Position numbers and translations under genes: made by a program | The notes under the pieces: model-generated | Told to the model about the DNA's origin: nothing | The model's input: the letters and a program-made list of their open reading frames with translations, nothing else | Databases searched by the model: none | Assembly: GCA_021299695.1 (NCBI GenBank) | Contig: JAJTEK010000060.1 | Location: 1-44,478 of the forward strand | Direction: 5' to 3' | DNA length: 44,478 nt | DNA from: Pirellula sp. | GTDB taxonomy: Bacteria > Planctomycetota > Planctomycetia > Pirellulales > Pirellulaceae | In this document: positions 34,301-44,459 of the stretch, piece by piece | Layout: each line of letters starts with the position of its first letter | How positions within the stretch are numbered: the stretch's first letter is position 1

Positions 34301-36417
34301 GCAAACAAATCACCCACCACGCCCATGGCCGACATCAATGGACCTTCGATGACCTCCAAGCATCGGGTGCAACCGACGCGAGCCTCTTCGGTATCCGACT
34401 CGATGAATTTATCGATCCCATGGATCAAAGCGTGCTTGAGGCGATCATAGACAGGCTTTTCTCTCCATTCAAGATTCTCTCCAGAAGCTTTTTTGGTCCC
34501 AGAACCCTTGAAGGTCTCAGCCAAGTTCAACATGCGCTCCGTCGAGTCCGAACGGCGATTAAGCAGCACATCCTCGACATGTTCGAGAAGCTCCTTGGGG
34601 ATGTCTTCGTAGACGGCCAATTGTCCTGCATTGACGATCCCCATATCCATCCCAGCCTGGATCGCATGATAAAGAAAAGCCGAATGCATCGCTTCTCGGA
34701 CCACTTCGTTGCCCCGGAACGAAAAGCTGATGTTGCTCACACCGCCGGAGATCTTCACTCCAGGACATTGCTGCTTGATCAGCCGACAGGCTTCGATGAA
34801 GTTGACTGCGTAGTTGTCATGCTCTTCGATGCCGGTTGCCACGGTCAAGATGTTCGGGTCGAAGATGATGTCTTGAGGAGGAAACGCCACTTCGTTGACC
34901 AACAGGTCGTAGGCTCGTTTGCAAATCCTCGCTTTTTCGAGCGTCTCGGTCGCTTGCCCCTTCTCATCGAAGGCCATGACGACGACCGCAGCGCCGTAAC
35001 GCCGGATGATGGAAGCTTTTCGCAAGAACTCCTCTTGGCCATCCTTGAGGCTGATGCTGTTGACGATCGCTTTTCCCTGCACGTTCTGCAATCCAGCGAG
35101 CAAGACATCCCACTTGGACGAATCGATCATCACCGGTACGGCCGCGACGATCGAATCGCCTGCGATGAGCCGCAAGTACCTGGTCATCGCCTCGACGCCG
35201 TCGAGCAAAGCATCGTCCATGTTGATGTCGATGATCGTCGCGCCGTTTTGGACCTGTTGACGGGCGACTTCCACGGCCTCTTCAAACTTGTCGTTGCGAA
35301 TCAGATTCGCAAAGGCCTTCGAACCCGTCACGTTGGTTCGTTCCCCAACCATCGTAAACCGGGTTTCAGGCCTCAATGTGGTAGCTTCCTGACCGCTCAG
35401 TCGCGTCCAGACAATAGGCTCTGGGGGGACTCGCGGTGGGATATCCCGAATTCGCTCCGAGATGGCTCGAATGTGATCCGGTGTCGAGCCACAGCAACCT
35501 CCGACGATGTTCAACCAACCGTTTCGAGCGAAATCCTCGATGTAGTCGGCCATTCGCGAAGGGGTAAGGTCGTACTCTCCAAACGAATTCGGAAGCCCAG
35601 CGTTGGGGTGGCAGGAAATCGGAACATCGGTGACCTTGGCTAACTCCTCGATATGGGGCCGCATGATGTCTGGTCCCATCGCACAGTTCATGCCGACACT
35701 GAGCATCGGAAAATGACTAACGGAATTCCAGAAAGCTTCCACGGTCTGTGCGCTGACGAACGTGCGTCCACCGGTTCCGAACGTGGCGCTGACCATCACC
35801 GGAATGCGCCGCTTGGACTCGTTGAAATATTCGGCAATGGCGACCAAACAGGACTTAAGGTTGAGGGTATCGATCGCCGTTTCGGGCAAGAGCAGATCCG
35901 CTCCTGCTTCGACCAACTGGGCAACTTGTACTTTGTAGCTAGCGACCATCTCTAGGAAATCGACGTCCCGATTGGCCGCATCCTCGACCTTCGTGCTGAT
36001 CGCAAGTTGCTTGGTGGTCGGACCGATCGAACCGGCCACATAGCAGCGTCGACTCGGGTCCTTTTTTCTCATCCGGTCGACAGCCTTGCGTGCACAATCG
36101 ACGGCCGCATAGTTCAGATCCCGAGTGAGCTCCTCAGGCAATTCCATTTCAGCCATCCCGATCGGGGAGGCACCAAAGGAGTTGGTCTCGACAATATCTG
36201 CCCCGGACTCCAGATAGGCATAGTGAATATCGGAGATCGCATCCGGGCGGGTGATGCAAAGAAGGTCGCTGAAGCGAACCAAATCCTTGTGGTGGTTTGC
36301 AAATCGCTCACCTCGCACTGCGGCTTCGTCCAGTTTCAGCCGCTGGATCATTGTGCCCATCGCCCCGTCGAGGATATGGATGCGTTCTCTTACAAGGTGA
36401 AAAAGGTCGTTGCTCAT
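34297..36417 (-). CDS. metH: MetH N-terminal half: homocysteine and folate domains
   Basis: A 706-residue fragment of methionine synthase. Residues 1-~320: the homocysteine/zinc domain with ligands Cys245 (GMNCAMG), Cys308 and Cys309 (GGCCGST). Residues ~350-630: the pterin (methyltetrahydrofolate) domain with [12 protein letters not shown] and [12 protein letters not shown]. The rest is the start of the cobalamin cap, ending GVVGDLFA at a TGA. In intact MetH, GDLF is followed by G-x-GKMFLPQVVKSARV and then MKKAV; those 16 codons are reduced to two bases here, a 46-bp loss that shifts the frame. All upstream catalytic motifs are intact, so damage is recent or limited. The gene follows the rplQ terminator by 27 bp and has no obvious riboswitch. 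Confidence 0.9.
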   Translation of the reverse strand: MSNDLFHLVRERIHILDGAMGTMIQRLKLDEAAVRGERFANHHKDLVRFSDLLCITRPDAISDIHYAYLESGADIVETNSFGASPIGMAEMELPEELTRDLNYAAVDCARKAVDRMRKKDPSRRCYVAGSIGPTTKQLAISTKVEDAANRDVDFLEMVASYKVQVAQLVEAGADLLLPETAIDTLNLKSCLVAIAEYFNESKRRIPVMVSATFGTGGRTFVSAQTVEAFWNSVSHFPMLSVGMNCAMGPDIMRPHIEELAKVTDVPISCHPNAGLPNSFGEYDLTPSRMADYIEDFARNGWLNIVGGCCGSTPDHIRAISERIRDIPPRVPPEPIVWTRLSGQEATTLRPETRFTMVGERTNVTGSKAFANLIRNDKFEEAVEVARQQVQNGATIIDINMDDALLDGVEAMTRYLRLIAGDSIVAAVPVMIDSSKWDVLLAGLQNVQGKAIVNSISLKDGQEEFLRKASIIRRYGAAVVVMAFDEKGQATETLEKARICKRAYDLLVNEVAFPPQDIIFDPNILTVATGIEEHDNYAVNFIEACRLIKQQCPGVKISGGVSNISFSFRGNEVVREAMHSAFLYHAIQAGMDMGIVNAGQLAVYEDIPKELLEHVEDVLLNRRSDSTERMLNLAETFKGSGTKKASGENLEWREKPVYDRLKHALIHGIDKFIESDTEEARVGCTRCLEVIEGPLMSAMGVVGDLFA

Positions 36418-36443
36418 ATTGACAATTGCCAGGTGATCCTATG

Positions 36444-36474
36444 AAAAAAGGCTGACGGTTACTCCCCGCCAGCC
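36444..36474 (-). terminator. Rho-independent terminator after rplQ
   Basis: Read on the minus strand: GGCTGGCGG, a 7-base loop, CCGTCAGCC (one mismatch) and TTTTTT. It closes the alpha ribosomal operon and leaves only 27 bp before metH, whose promoter must therefore overlap or precede it. Confidence 0.85.
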
Positions 36475-36519
36475 ATGTGACTTGTTCGTAGTATTTTAGA
36501 AAACCGCAAAGACTCTGGA

Positions 36520-37086
36520 CTATTCTCCAAAGGAAGGCTTTTGTGCCTTCTCCTTGACGCGATCATTCTTGCCTACGAATTCGAGGATAGCTCGGGTTCC
36601 GGCATCACCAACGCGTGGCTTAGCGAGGCGAAGAATTCTGGTATACCCACCATTCCGATCGGTGAACTTCGGGGCGACCTTCTCGAAAAGTACTCGCACG
36701 GCCGTTTTGTCTTTGATCATCGACAAAACTCGTCGCCGGGCAGTGACCCCCGGGGACCTTGCGTCGCACCATTTTTGCCAAGCGTCGCTTTTCCGCCAAG
36801 CCTTCCAAGCATCCGTGCCGCGCTCGGCGGTCGTTGCGAATTGCTCAGCGGCAGCCTCTGCTGCTAGACCCTTCTTGGCGATTGTGATGCACTTTTCGAC
36901 GATGGGACGGATTTCCTTGGCCTTTTCGATCGTCGTGATGATCCGACCAGGAACCTTGGGCTTATTGGGCTCAAGTTCGCCGTACTCTCGTTCGGTCAAG
37001 AAGATAGCGGATGCTAGATTGCTAAAGAGCGCTTTTCGGTGCGAAGGACTACGGCCTAAAACTCGGCCTTTCCGTAAGTGCCTCAT
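36520..37086 (-). CDS. rplQ: 50S ribosomal protein L17, with insertion
   Basis: A 188-residue L17. The N terminus MRHLRKGRVLGRSPSHRKAL and the C-terminal GGYTRILRLAKPRVGDAGTRA are conserved. The family norm is ~120-130 residues. The excess lies mainly in a ~50-residue insertion (~75-125, rich in Trp, Ala and Arg) in the middle of the fold, plus a short tail. L17 lines the exit-tunnel side of the large subunit. It is the last gene of rpsM-rpsK-rpoA-rplQ, 140 bp after rpoA and followed by a terminator. Confidence 0.93.
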   Translation of the reverse strand: MRHLRKGRVLGRSPSHRKALFSNLASAIFLTEREYGELEPNKPKVPGRIITTIEKAKEIRPIVEKCITIAKKGLAAEAAAEQFATTAERGTDAWKAWRKSDAWQKWCDARSPGVTARRRVLSMIKDKTAVRVLFEKVAPKFTDRNGGYTRILRLAKPRVGDAGTRAILEFVGKNDRVKEKAQKPSFGE

Positions 37087-37226
37087 GATCGGATCTCAAC
37101 TTGCTCTGTGGTTGCGGTTGGTGTGAAATGTCTGGAATTTAACCAGACGATTTTTGCTCAGCGAACTTCGTGTACCACTGAGCGGGAGCTTGTTCCCCGA
37201 AGGGCAAGCAATCAATAGGAACGGAA

Positions 37227-38213
37227 CTATCGCATCGACGAGGGAACTCTCATGCCTAGGTGCAAACCGAGGATCGAAAGCTTTTCGCGGACTTCAGTAA
37301 GGGTCGTTTCGCCGAAGTTTCGCACTTCGAGCAGTTGATCTTCTGTCCGCTGCACGAGATCTCGTACGTAACGAATTCCTTCGCTTTCAAGACAGTTGTT
37401 GGCTCGAACCGAGAGCTTAAGGTCCGAGACCAAGGTGTTGAGCTTGGACTCCAACTGGGCTTCGGCACTTCCGGGACCTCCGCGGGCAACCGCGTGGACT
37501 TGACGTCCGAGCTCACCCGATTGGACAAACGGATTGAGGTGCTTGCGGAGAATTTTAGCCCCTTCGACCATCGCGAGTTCTGGCTGGAGCGAACCATCCG
37601 TCCAAATCTCGATCACTAAGCGATCGTAGTTGGTTTTTTGACCAACTCGGGTCTCTTCAACCGTGTAGCGTACTCGAACCACAGGACTGAAAGCCGCATC
37701 GACCGGGATAATGCCGATCTCATGCTCGCCGGTGTTCTGTTCCGAGGCCGGCAGGTAACCACGCCCGTTCTCGACGACCATCTCCATCATAAATTCCGTG
37801 TCGCCCGTGAGGGTTGCGATCACGTGATCTTGATTGATGATCTCGACATCCGAATCGGTTTGAACGTCCGCACCGGTGATCGGACCGGCTTTGGACCGAA
37901 CGACCGTCAAAACGCGGGTGTTGTCGCTGTGATTCTTGACCACAAGCGACTTGACGTTCAGGACGATCTCGGTGACATCCTCGAGGATGTTAGGAATCGA
38001 ACTAAATTCGTGCTGTGCCCCGCGGATCTTGATCTGCGTGATCGCACTGCCTTCGAGACTCGACAATAGAACACGTCGCAAGCTGTTACCGATCGTTGCG
38101 CCGAAACCCCTTTCGAAGGGTTCTGCGGTGAACTTGCCGTAGGTCGCGCTGAGCGTCGAACGCTCAACATTGACTTGGCTGGGTAACTCCAGTCCTCGCC
38201 ATCTAACGTGCAT
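37227..38213 (-). CDS. rpoA: RNA polymerase subunit alpha
   Basis: A 328-residue alpha subunit of normal length. The N-terminal dimerisation domain has [23 protein letters not shown] and [13 protein letters not shown]. The C-terminal DNA-binding domain has [40 protein letters not shown] and LGLHLGM. The alpha dimer is the assembly platform of RNA polymerase, and its CTD contacts UP elements and activators. It sits between rpsK (50 bp upstream) and rplQ; rpsD is not in the cluster. Confidence 0.97.
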   Translation of the reverse strand: MHVRWRGLELPSQVNVERSTLSATYGKFTAEPFERGFGATIGNSLRRVLLSSLEGSAITQIKIRGAQHEFSSIPNILEDVTEIVLNVKSLVVKNHSDNTRVLTVVRSKAGPITGADVQTDSDVEIINQDHVIATLTGDTEFMMEMVVENGRGYLPASEQNTGEHEIGIIPVDAAFSPVVRVRYTVEETRVGQKTNYDRLVIEIWTDGSLQPELAMVEGAKILRKHLNPFVQSGELGRQVHAVARGGPGSAEAQLESKLNTLVSDLKLSVRANNCLESEGIRYVRDLVQRTEDQLLEVRNFGETTLTEVREKLSILGLHLGMRVPSSMR

Positions 38214-38262
38214 GGTTTATTCTCCGAAAATGAAATGCTCGAACCCTATCCAACGCAACGAA

Positions 38263-38667
38263 CTACACTCGCCTACGCTTGCGAGGACGGCATCCGTTGT
38301 GAGGAATTGGTGTGGTATCTTCGATTTGTTTGACGGTGATTCCAGCAGCCTGCAAGGCTGTGATTGCCGACTCCCGACCCGATCCTGGCCCCTTGACCCG
38401 AACCTCAATCTCCTTGACCCCAAACTTCGCTGCCTTCTCAGCGGCCTGCTGAGCAGCCATCTGGCCGGCGAAAGGAGTGCTCTTTCGAGACCCCTTAAAA
38501 TTGCAAGTCCCGGCACTTGCCCAGCACAACGTATCACCGCGCGCATCGGTGATCGTCACGTGGGTGTTGTTAAACGTAGCCTTGATAAAAGCGATCGCCG
38601 AGGTGACGTTGCGGCGAACCTTGCGACGCTTATTCGCTGTGTCTTTGTTTGCTTGTTGCTTTGCCAT
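38263..38667 (-). CDS. rpsK: 30S ribosomal protein S11
   Basis: A 134-residue S11 with [45 protein letters not shown] and the terminal [12 protein letters not shown]. It sits on the platform of the small subunit near the mRNA exit. The lysine/arginine-rich N-terminal extension is short. It is the second gene of the operon, 138 bp after rpsM; that gap holds nothing that I recognise. Confidence 0.97.
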   Translation of the reverse strand: MAKQQANKDTANKRRKVRRNVTSAIAFIKATFNNTHVTITDARGDTLCWASAGTCNFKGSRKSTPFAGQMAAQQAAEKAAKFGVKEIEVRVKGPGSGRESAITALQAAGITVKQIEDTTPIPHNGCRPRKRRRV

Positions 38668-38805
38668 AATCTCAAAAAATTAAACCAGAATCTCGATCTT
38701 GAACTCTCAGAAGCAAACGGACTCAGCCAACAGCCAGCCGCTTGACAATCCATGCACGGAAAGGGAACCCCAGGCGGCACCAAAGACCACCCCAAAGTGT
38801 CCAAA

Positions 38806-39189
38806 CTAGCGAAGGTCCTTGACCCCCTTCTTCCCTGCAACCGTCTTGCGAGGACCCTTTCGAGTCCGTGCGTTGGTCCGCGTGCGCTGACCCCTTACCG
38901 GCAAGCCAACCTTGTGCCTCATCCCACGGTAGCACTTGATTTCCCGCAATCGATGAATCGACTGACCAACCTGCCTTCGAAGAGGACCTTCCACGGTGTA
39001 GTCGCGTTCGAGCAAGCTCGCCAATCGGCTCAGCTCATCTTCGTCCAAGTCACGCGCCCTTTTGACCGGACTGATCTTGGTCTTAACGCACGCTTCTCTT
39101 GCTATCGATGGACCAACTCCATAAAGATACTGAAGCGAGTAAACGATTTGCTTGTCGTTCGGAATGTCAACACCAAGAAGACGCGGCAT
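38806..39189 (-). CDS. rpsM: 30S ribosomal protein S13
   Basis: A 127-residue S13. MPRLLGVDIPNDKQIVYSLQYLYGVG, then the helical core and the C-terminal GQRTRTNARTRKGPRK tail that contacts tRNA and rRNA in the head of the small subunit. TTTAGGAG lies ~9 bases before the ATG. It leads the alpha operon in this window; I found no rpmJ or infA upstream of it. Confidence 0.97.
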   Translation of the reverse strand: MPRLLGVDIPNDKQIVYSLQYLYGVGPSIAREACVKTKISPVKRARDLDEDELSRLASLLERDYTVEGPLRRQVGQSIHRLREIKCYRGMRHKVGLPVRGQRTRTNARTRKGPRKTVAGKKGVKDLR

Positions 39190-39329
39190 ACTTGCCTACT
39201 CCTAAACCATTACCTGGAAAGGTTTTCAACGAAAACTATCCCCGCGCCGGTTCCAGCACGCAGCAAAAATGCTAGCGTCGCGTAAAAACAGCCGGTGCGA
39301 TCCACACCGATGGACCGTTCGAGCCCAGA

Positions 39330-39359
39330 AGTTTAGCGAAGACCTCGGGGTTCCTGCAA
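39330..39359 (-). promoter_or_regulatory. Putative promoter of the rpsM-rpsK-rpoA-rplQ operon
   Basis: Minus strand: TTGCAG, an 18-bp spacer, TAAACT. It would give a leader of about 130 bases that includes a small hairpin (CGGTG at 39305-39309 on the minus strand with CACCG at 39293-39297) followed three bases later by TTTTT. The remainder of the 39190-39722 gap contains no supported gene. Confidence 0.42.
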
Positions 39360-39722
39360 GGGTTAATCGGCTCTTTGGCACGGTTTTTTCTTAGTCGAAG
39401 TCCCCGAAATCGATCTGTTTTCGACCCTCGCTACTGGATTGGGCTCCGTAGAACCCCCCCCTTCTCGCGAAAAAACATCGCTCCGTGGCGAACGAATTCC
39501 CCGTAATGCTCAGGGAAACCCCTCCAAAAGTCCGCCAGGAAAAAATCATGGAAAACGGTCGATTTCGTTGTTAGTCTAGGTAAGAAGTAACGTTTTTGCC
39601 TTCGGTTTCGATTCGGGTTCTTCCGTGTTGAACGACTGTAATCAAGAAACGCATTCGAAGGACCGAAATTCGATTCCAAAGGTTTAGCAAAGCCCCCTAG
39701 ACGCACCGTGCGAGCGCTTACC

Positions 39723-40934
39723 ATGGATGAACTATCGATTGAATCCAAACGTTTTTCGATGAAGCAAGCCCGGCAGATCGTCGGCGACCAACTGCACGCT
39801 CCGAACCCGAAGATCTACTGGACGGATTTTCTGCTCTCTGTCCTGGCTGGACACCTATGTTTCTCAGCCATGATGTTCGCACCGAGCCGTCTTGCTGGCG
39901 ACTCGCCGTCGCTCTGGTGGGGACTCAAAGCCCTGTTCTTTGCAGCCACCGTTTTGCTTTTTTTAAGATCGGTGATGTTCACCCACGAATTGGTCCACTT
40001 GCCCCGCGAGGGATGGGGCGCTTTTCGCGTGGCCTGGAACCTCCTGTGCGGTATCCCGTTTATGATCCCCTCGTTTACCTACTATCCACATATCGATCAC
40101 CATCGCCGGAAATCCTACGGGACCGAGCACGACGGCGAATACCTGAGCCTTAGCCACCAACCCCCTAGCGCCATTGTTCTGTACATGCTCGGAGTGCTCG
40201 TCACCCCTTTGGCCGGGGTCATTCGCTTCGGTATCCTCTCGCCAATTTGCTGGATGTTCCCGTCGATAAGAAAATGGACGTTCACGCACGCCTCGACGAT
40301 GGTTATGGACGTTTTCTACGAAAGGCCCGAGGCGAGTCGACGGGTCTATAAGATCATGATCCTTCAAGAAATCGCTTGTTTCCTCATCTGCTTGGGCCTT
40401 ATCCTCCACGCCCCATTCGTCGCGAAAACTTGGTTCGACCCCCTTTGGATCCATGCTTATTGCGTAAGCGTCGGAATGATCTTCATGAACAACATCCGAA
40501 CCCTCGGTGCGCATCGATGGACCGGGCCGGGCTCGGAACTGAGCTTCGAAGAGCAATTGCTCGACTCATGCGACTACCCACACCGCCCCTGGATTACCGA
40601 GCTTTGGGGTCCGACCGGAACTCGATACCACGCGACGCACCACCTGTTCCCCTCCCTGCCCTACCACAATCTGGGAATCGCTCACCGTCGTCTCATGGCC
40701 GAACTCCCCCCGGAGAACATCTTCCGCCAGACGGCCAAACTAAGCCTCCTCGGTGAGATCGCCCAACTGTGGCAACGCAGTTCCCAAGTCGCCAGCCGTT
40801 CGAAACTCGCCGGTCGAATCGATCCGTACAGCCCGTCTTTCGAGATCGCACCCACAAGTGCCTATCTTTCAGCTAGCAAGCAATCGAGCGACACTTTTCA
40901 GAGCCGCTCGTCACCGAATAGCGATGCGGCTTGA
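39723..40934 (+). CDS. Membrane fatty acid desaturase family protein
   Basis: A 403-residue integral membrane protein with the three histidine boxes of the family: HELVH (88-92), HIDHH (123-127) and HATHH (near residue 304). Hydrophobic segments lie at ~33-55, 65-85, 105-120, ~150-175 and ~215-250. The di-iron boxes imply an oxidative activity on lipids, such as desaturation or hydroxylation; the substrate and regiospecificity cannot be read from sequence. I use ATG 39723; a GTG five codons upstream is the alternative, and neither has a clear Shine-Dalgarno. The polar C-terminal tail (~350-403) is Ser-rich. Confidence 0.85.
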   Translation: MDELSIESKRFSMKQARQIVGDQLHAPNPKIYWTDFLLSVLAGHLCFSAMMFAPSRLAGDSPSLWWGLKALFFAATVLLFLRSVMFTHELVHLPREGWGAFRVAWNLLCGIPFMIPSFTYYPHIDHHRRKSYGTEHDGEYLSLSHQPPSAIVLYMLGVLVTPLAGVIRFGILSPICWMFPSIRKWTFTHASTMVMDVFYERPEASRRVYKIMILQEIACFLICLGLILHAPFVAKTWFDPLWIHAYCVSVGMIFMNNIRTLGAHRWTGPGSELSFEEQLLDSCDYPHRPWITELWGPTGTRYHATHHLFPSLPYHNLGIAHRRLMAELPPENIFRQTAKLSLLGEIAQLWQRSSQVASRSKLAGRIDPYSPSFEIAPTSAYLSASKQSSDTFQSRSSPNSDAA

Positions 40935-40976
40935 GCACCATGCTGACTAAATCATCTCCGAGAAACTGATAGATCT

Positions 40977-43088
40977 CTACCAGATCCGAACTCGCTTGGT
41001 CGGCTCAATGTACATCGGGCTACCAGGCTCGACGCCAAAGGCCTCGTAGTACGCATCGAGGTTCGAAACGATCCCGTTGCATCGGTACTGGCTCGGCGAA
41101 TGCGGATCGGTCTTAATCCGTTTTCGCATCTCCGCCTCGCGGTACTTGCGACGCCAGACCTGCCCCCATCCGATGAAGAACCGCTGCTCCCCGGTGAAGC
41201 CATCCATCGAAGGCGATTTTTGCCCTGCGAGCGAGAGCTTGTAAGCCGTATAAGCAACGCTCAGACCGCCAAGGTCTCCGATGTTTTCACCGAGGGTGAA
41301 TTTCCCATTGAGATTGATTCCAGGCAATGGCTGGTACTGATCGTATTGCTTGACAAGTTGATCGGACCGTTTGACGAACTCGTTCTGATCGTTCTCGGTC
41401 CACCAGTTTCTAAGGTTCCCTTTGCCATCGTATTTGCTCCCCGAATCGTCAAAGCCGTGACTGATCTCATGACCGATGACCGCACCGATTCCCCCGTAAT
41501 TGATCGCATCGTCGGCCTGGAGGTTAAAGAACGGGGGCTGTAGGATCGCCGCCGGGAAGACGATCTCGTTCATCGAGGGGTTGTAGTAAGCGTTGACGGT
41601 CTGCGGAGGCATAAACCACTCGGTCTTGTCGATGGGCTTGCCGAGCTTGTTGAGTGCATAAAAATGCTCAAACTCAGCCAATCGTGCGATGTTGCTAACG
41701 ACATCCGTCGCGTCGATCCGTACCGAAGAATAGTCCTTCCACTTGTCGGGGTACCCGATCTTGGGGGTGAAGAGCTTGAGCTTTTCTTTGGCCTGCGCCT
41801 TGGTGCCATTGCCCATCCACTCCAAGGAGTCGATGCGATTTTCGAAGGCGATGAGCAAGTTTCCGACGAGCTGATTCATCTTCTCCTTGGCCTTCGGCGA
41901 GAAATGCTTCTCGACGTAGAGCTTGCCCACGGGCATCCCCAGCAAAGCATTGCACGCATCGACTCCCCGACGCCATAGTGGCTCTTGCTGCTCGACACCG
42001 CTCAGGACGGTCTTGTGGAAATCGAAGTGCAACTTCTCGAGCTCTTGGGTCATCACCGGCGCGAAAGTGTCGATGGTCTGGAAGGCCAAATAGGCCTTGA
42101 GGACATCAAGATCCGTTTGGGCAATGATTTCTTGAGCCTCCTCGAAGAAACTCGGTTGCCCGACGATGAGCTCTTGGATCTTCCCTAAGCCGACGGCTTG
42201 AGCATAAGTGCTCCACTCGAGCCCCTTCGTTCTCGAAGCGAAATCCGCCACGCTGGTCTTATTGTAACGTTTGATCGGATCCCTAAGCGAAACCTTGTCC
42301 CACTGAACTTTCGCAAATGCGGTCTCTAGTTGCAGTATCTTCGCCGCTTGAGATTGGGCATTCTCCCAACCGATTTTGCCAAGCATTTCCTTGATGAAGC
42401 TCTCGTATTTTTCACGTCGCGCGACCCACTCTGGGTCCGACTCAAGGTAGTAATCTCGGTCGGGTAACGTTGTTCCGTCTTGGTATACGTAGACGGCATA
42501 CTGGTCGGATCGGCGATCGTCAACATCGATACCCGCTGCAAAGAAACTAGGAATGCCCATGACGGATAACTCTCCGGCCACACGCATCAGATCCTCACGG
42601 GTTCCCACCCCAGCGATCTTCTCGAGCCAAGGCTTGATCGGAACAATCCCGGCCTTGTTTCGCGCCTCGATGTCGATGTACGACTTAAAGAAATTCCCAA
42701 CCTGTTTGGCTTCGGCCGAAGCGTCAGCAGATCGACTCGCCTCTTCGATGATGGCACGGATCGCAGCCTTCGTCTCAATATCCAGCGCCGTAAATGCCCC
42801 GTAATTGGATTGGTCGGCGGGGATATCGGTCGTCTCCAACCAGTTCTCATTGACGAACCGAAAGAAATCCTCCGAGGGCTTGAGCGTCTTGCTGAAATTA
42901 TCCTTTTCAACCCCCGATACCAACCCTGCTTTACCAGCCCCTAACGCCACACTGTCCTGGGCCAACCCAAGGGATGACGAAACATCAAGCCCTCCGAGAG
43001 CAAGCAACGCCGTGGTACTTGCCAGGACCTTTGCGATCCTGTTTCCTATCCTGTTTTCGATGCGATTCGATCCGATTGTTCTTCTCAT
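40977..43088 (-). CDS. Secreted M13-family zinc metallopeptidase (PepO/neprilysin-like)
   Basis: A ~703-residue protein. The start chosen is ATG 43088, six bases after GAGG; TTG 43100 and ATG 43094 are in frame but fit the ribosome site less well. A long basic N-region (RIENRIGNRIAK) precedes a hydrophobic signal core ending near GLAQD. The M13 N-terminal domain follows. The catalytic domain has NAYYNPSMNEIVFPA, the zinc motif HEISH in GAVIGHEISHGFDDSG, the third ligand in GENIGDLGG, and the closing RCNG and PMYIEPTKRVRIW. Such enzymes cleave short peptides outside the cytoplasm. Full-length and apparently intact. Confidence 0.92.
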   Translation of the reverse strand: MRRTIGSNRIENRIGNRIAKVLASTTALLALGGLDVSSSLGLAQDSVALGAGKAGLVSGVEKDNFSKTLKPSEDFFRFVNENWLETTDIPADQSNYGAFTALDIETKAAIRAIIEEASRSADASAEAKQVGNFFKSYIDIEARNKAGIVPIKPWLEKIAGVGTREDLMRVAGELSVMGIPSFFAAGIDVDDRRSDQYAVYVYQDGTTLPDRDYYLESDPEWVARREKYESFIKEMLGKIGWENAQSQAAKILQLETAFAKVQWDKVSLRDPIKRYNKTSVADFASRTKGLEWSTYAQAVGLGKIQELIVGQPSFFEEAQEIIAQTDLDVLKAYLAFQTIDTFAPVMTQELEKLHFDFHKTVLSGVEQQEPLWRRGVDACNALLGMPVGKLYVEKHFSPKAKEKMNQLVGNLLIAFENRIDSLEWMGNGTKAQAKEKLKLFTPKIGYPDKWKDYSSVRIDATDVVSNIARLAEFEHFYALNKLGKPIDKTEWFMPPQTVNAYYNPSMNEIVFPAAILQPPFFNLQADDAINYGGIGAVIGHEISHGFDDSGSKYDGKGNLRNWWTENDQNEFVKRSDQLVKQYDQYQPLPGINLNGKFTLGENIGDLGGLSVAYTAYKLSLAGQKSPSMDGFTGEQRFFIGWGQVWRRKYREAEMRKRIKTDPHSPSQYRCNGIVSNLDAYYEAFGVEPGSPMYIEPTKRVRIW

Positions 43089-43250
43089 GGCCATCCTCAA
43101 GGAAGTGTCCCAGGCAACTACCGTCCCGACCAGGCAACTACCCCCGGGTCAGGACCCCGGGCGACTTCCCCCAAGGTACTCCGAATGGTACCGACAGGAT
43201 GCACCCTGATAAAGGCCCCCTGCAAATGGCCTCCAAAGCCCCCCAACGGC

Positions 43251-44015
43251 CTAGTCCCGGAACGGAACAACCATCCAAACCACAAACAACCAAGAGACTG
43301 CTGGCACGAGCCAAAAAGCGATCTCGCAGAATTCCTCGAGCTTCTTGAGCCTTGGACTCAACGGCGCGTTCCAATCCGATGGAATGTTGTTGAAATCAGT
43401 CAAAATCAACTGCTCATACTGCACCGAGCTCGGGACGTTCATCCCACGACGAATAAGCTCCGCGGCTACCTGGCCAGTTGGCTGTTGCTGCAGTTGCTCA
43501 ATGCCCAAATCCATCGAAATCCCATAATCGGGATCCAAGACCCAAGTCCCCGCTTCAGTCTTGGCCTCAAGAACCACATGCCCTCCTAGACCCACGAACC
43601 GGGTCTCAATCCCATGGTACCCCAAGAGGTCCTGAAGAACCGCAGCCCGCTCCGAGCAATCACCCCTCCCGCCGGCGACGATCCAGCGCGGATTTTGTGT
43701 CCGCAAGATCGGTGAATAGAACTGACCGACAAGCCACTGCGTCCAATTCTCCCAAATCGCTAAATCCCGACCTGAACTATGCTCGGTGAGCCGATGCACA
43801 TAAGCCGTCGCGCAGCCGAGAATATGCTGGACACTCGGCGGCGACAAAAGCTTGAAGGTTTGGTAGTCGACAAGCCGCTGGAGCGATCTTCCATCGGCAA
43901 ACCAAAACCGAGCCGATACCCCAAGACTGCTCATGCACGCTACGGCCAATAGAATCGTAAAGGGCAAAACGCATGGTTTTTCCTCGACGTTTCTCTCCGA
44001 AACAAAATACTCCAT
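43251..44015 (-). CDS. Membrane-anchored transglutaminase-like protein
   Basis: A 254-residue protein. Membrane helices lie at ~17-34 and ~233-250, with the domain between them presumably outside. A transglutaminase-like (papain-type) core is visible: Cys120 in GGRGDCSERA, His146 in GGHVVLE, and an Asp at 161-163 in VLDPDYG, a full triad. Bacterial members are usually cysteine proteases or peptide-bond modifiers rather than crosslinkers. It lies 162 bp upstream of the M13 peptidase on the same strand, so an envelope protein-processing role is plausible. The substrate is unknown. Confidence 0.78.
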   Translation of the reverse strand: MEYFVSERNVEEKPCVLPFTILLAVACMSSLGVSARFWFADGRSLQRLVDYQTFKLLSPPSVQHILGCATAYVHRLTEHSSGRDLAIWENWTQWLVGQFYSPILRTQNPRWIVAGGRGDCSERAAVLQDLLGYHGIETRFVGLGGHVVLEAKTEAGTWVLDPDYGISMDLGIEQLQQQPTGQVAAELIRRGMNVPSSVQYEQLILTDFNNIPSDWNAPLSPRLKKLEEFCEIAFWLVPAVSWLFVVWMVVPFRD

Positions 44016-44303
44016 GAAACTCTTGAACCAATCGCTTTCTTACAAACTGCCTCGTCAAGGTCCTTCCATCGCCTGCGCTAGCAAGCCGACCTGGGAACCC
44101 TCTAAACCCGTTTTTGTCAAGCCCAATTTACGCCCGAAAAACCGCACAGAGCTCAATGCGGACCTCCAAGCTACGAGGCTTACAACCCACTAAGCCCTCG
44201 TTGGTTCCTAACCGTTGGCCAACTTACCGGCTTTTCATGAAAATCGATCCATCAACTCGTCGTCGTGCTTCCTATCGGTTTCGTAATACGCCTATTCGGC
44301 ACT

Positions 44304-44459
44304 CGTACTCGATGGCTGTTTGAACTGCGGCGATGCGGATCGTTGATCGAGGCAGTTCGGGGTGACTTGCGGACCCATGGGATTGATCGCTACGCTTGAT
44401 TTCTCCGAGTACGAGTACGAGTACCGCGATGCTGAGTACGAGTACGAAAAGAAGCACGA
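44304..44459. repeat. Dispersed GAGTAC-type repeat, right copy
   Basis: A 156-bp block matching 1-156 in the same direction, with the most conserved part being the terminal GAGTAC hexamers and gaagcacga. Preceding bases (actcgtactcg) are complementary to its GAGTAC end. Bases 44016-44303 hold no gene that I can support. Confidence 0.8.

Noticed and set aside
39293-39309. A terminator in the rpsM leader
   Set aside because: The stem is only five base pairs and the T-run is three bases away; at most a weak attenuator.
39431-39748. A 105-codon minus-strand frame upstream of the desaturase gene
   Set aside because: Composition is not protein-like, it overlaps the desaturase start, and no ribosome site or family resemblance is visible.
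43130-43180. A CCCGGG-rich hairpin between the transglutaminase and M13 genes
   Set aside because: The stem needs a bulge and has no T-tract; it is not convincing as a terminator.
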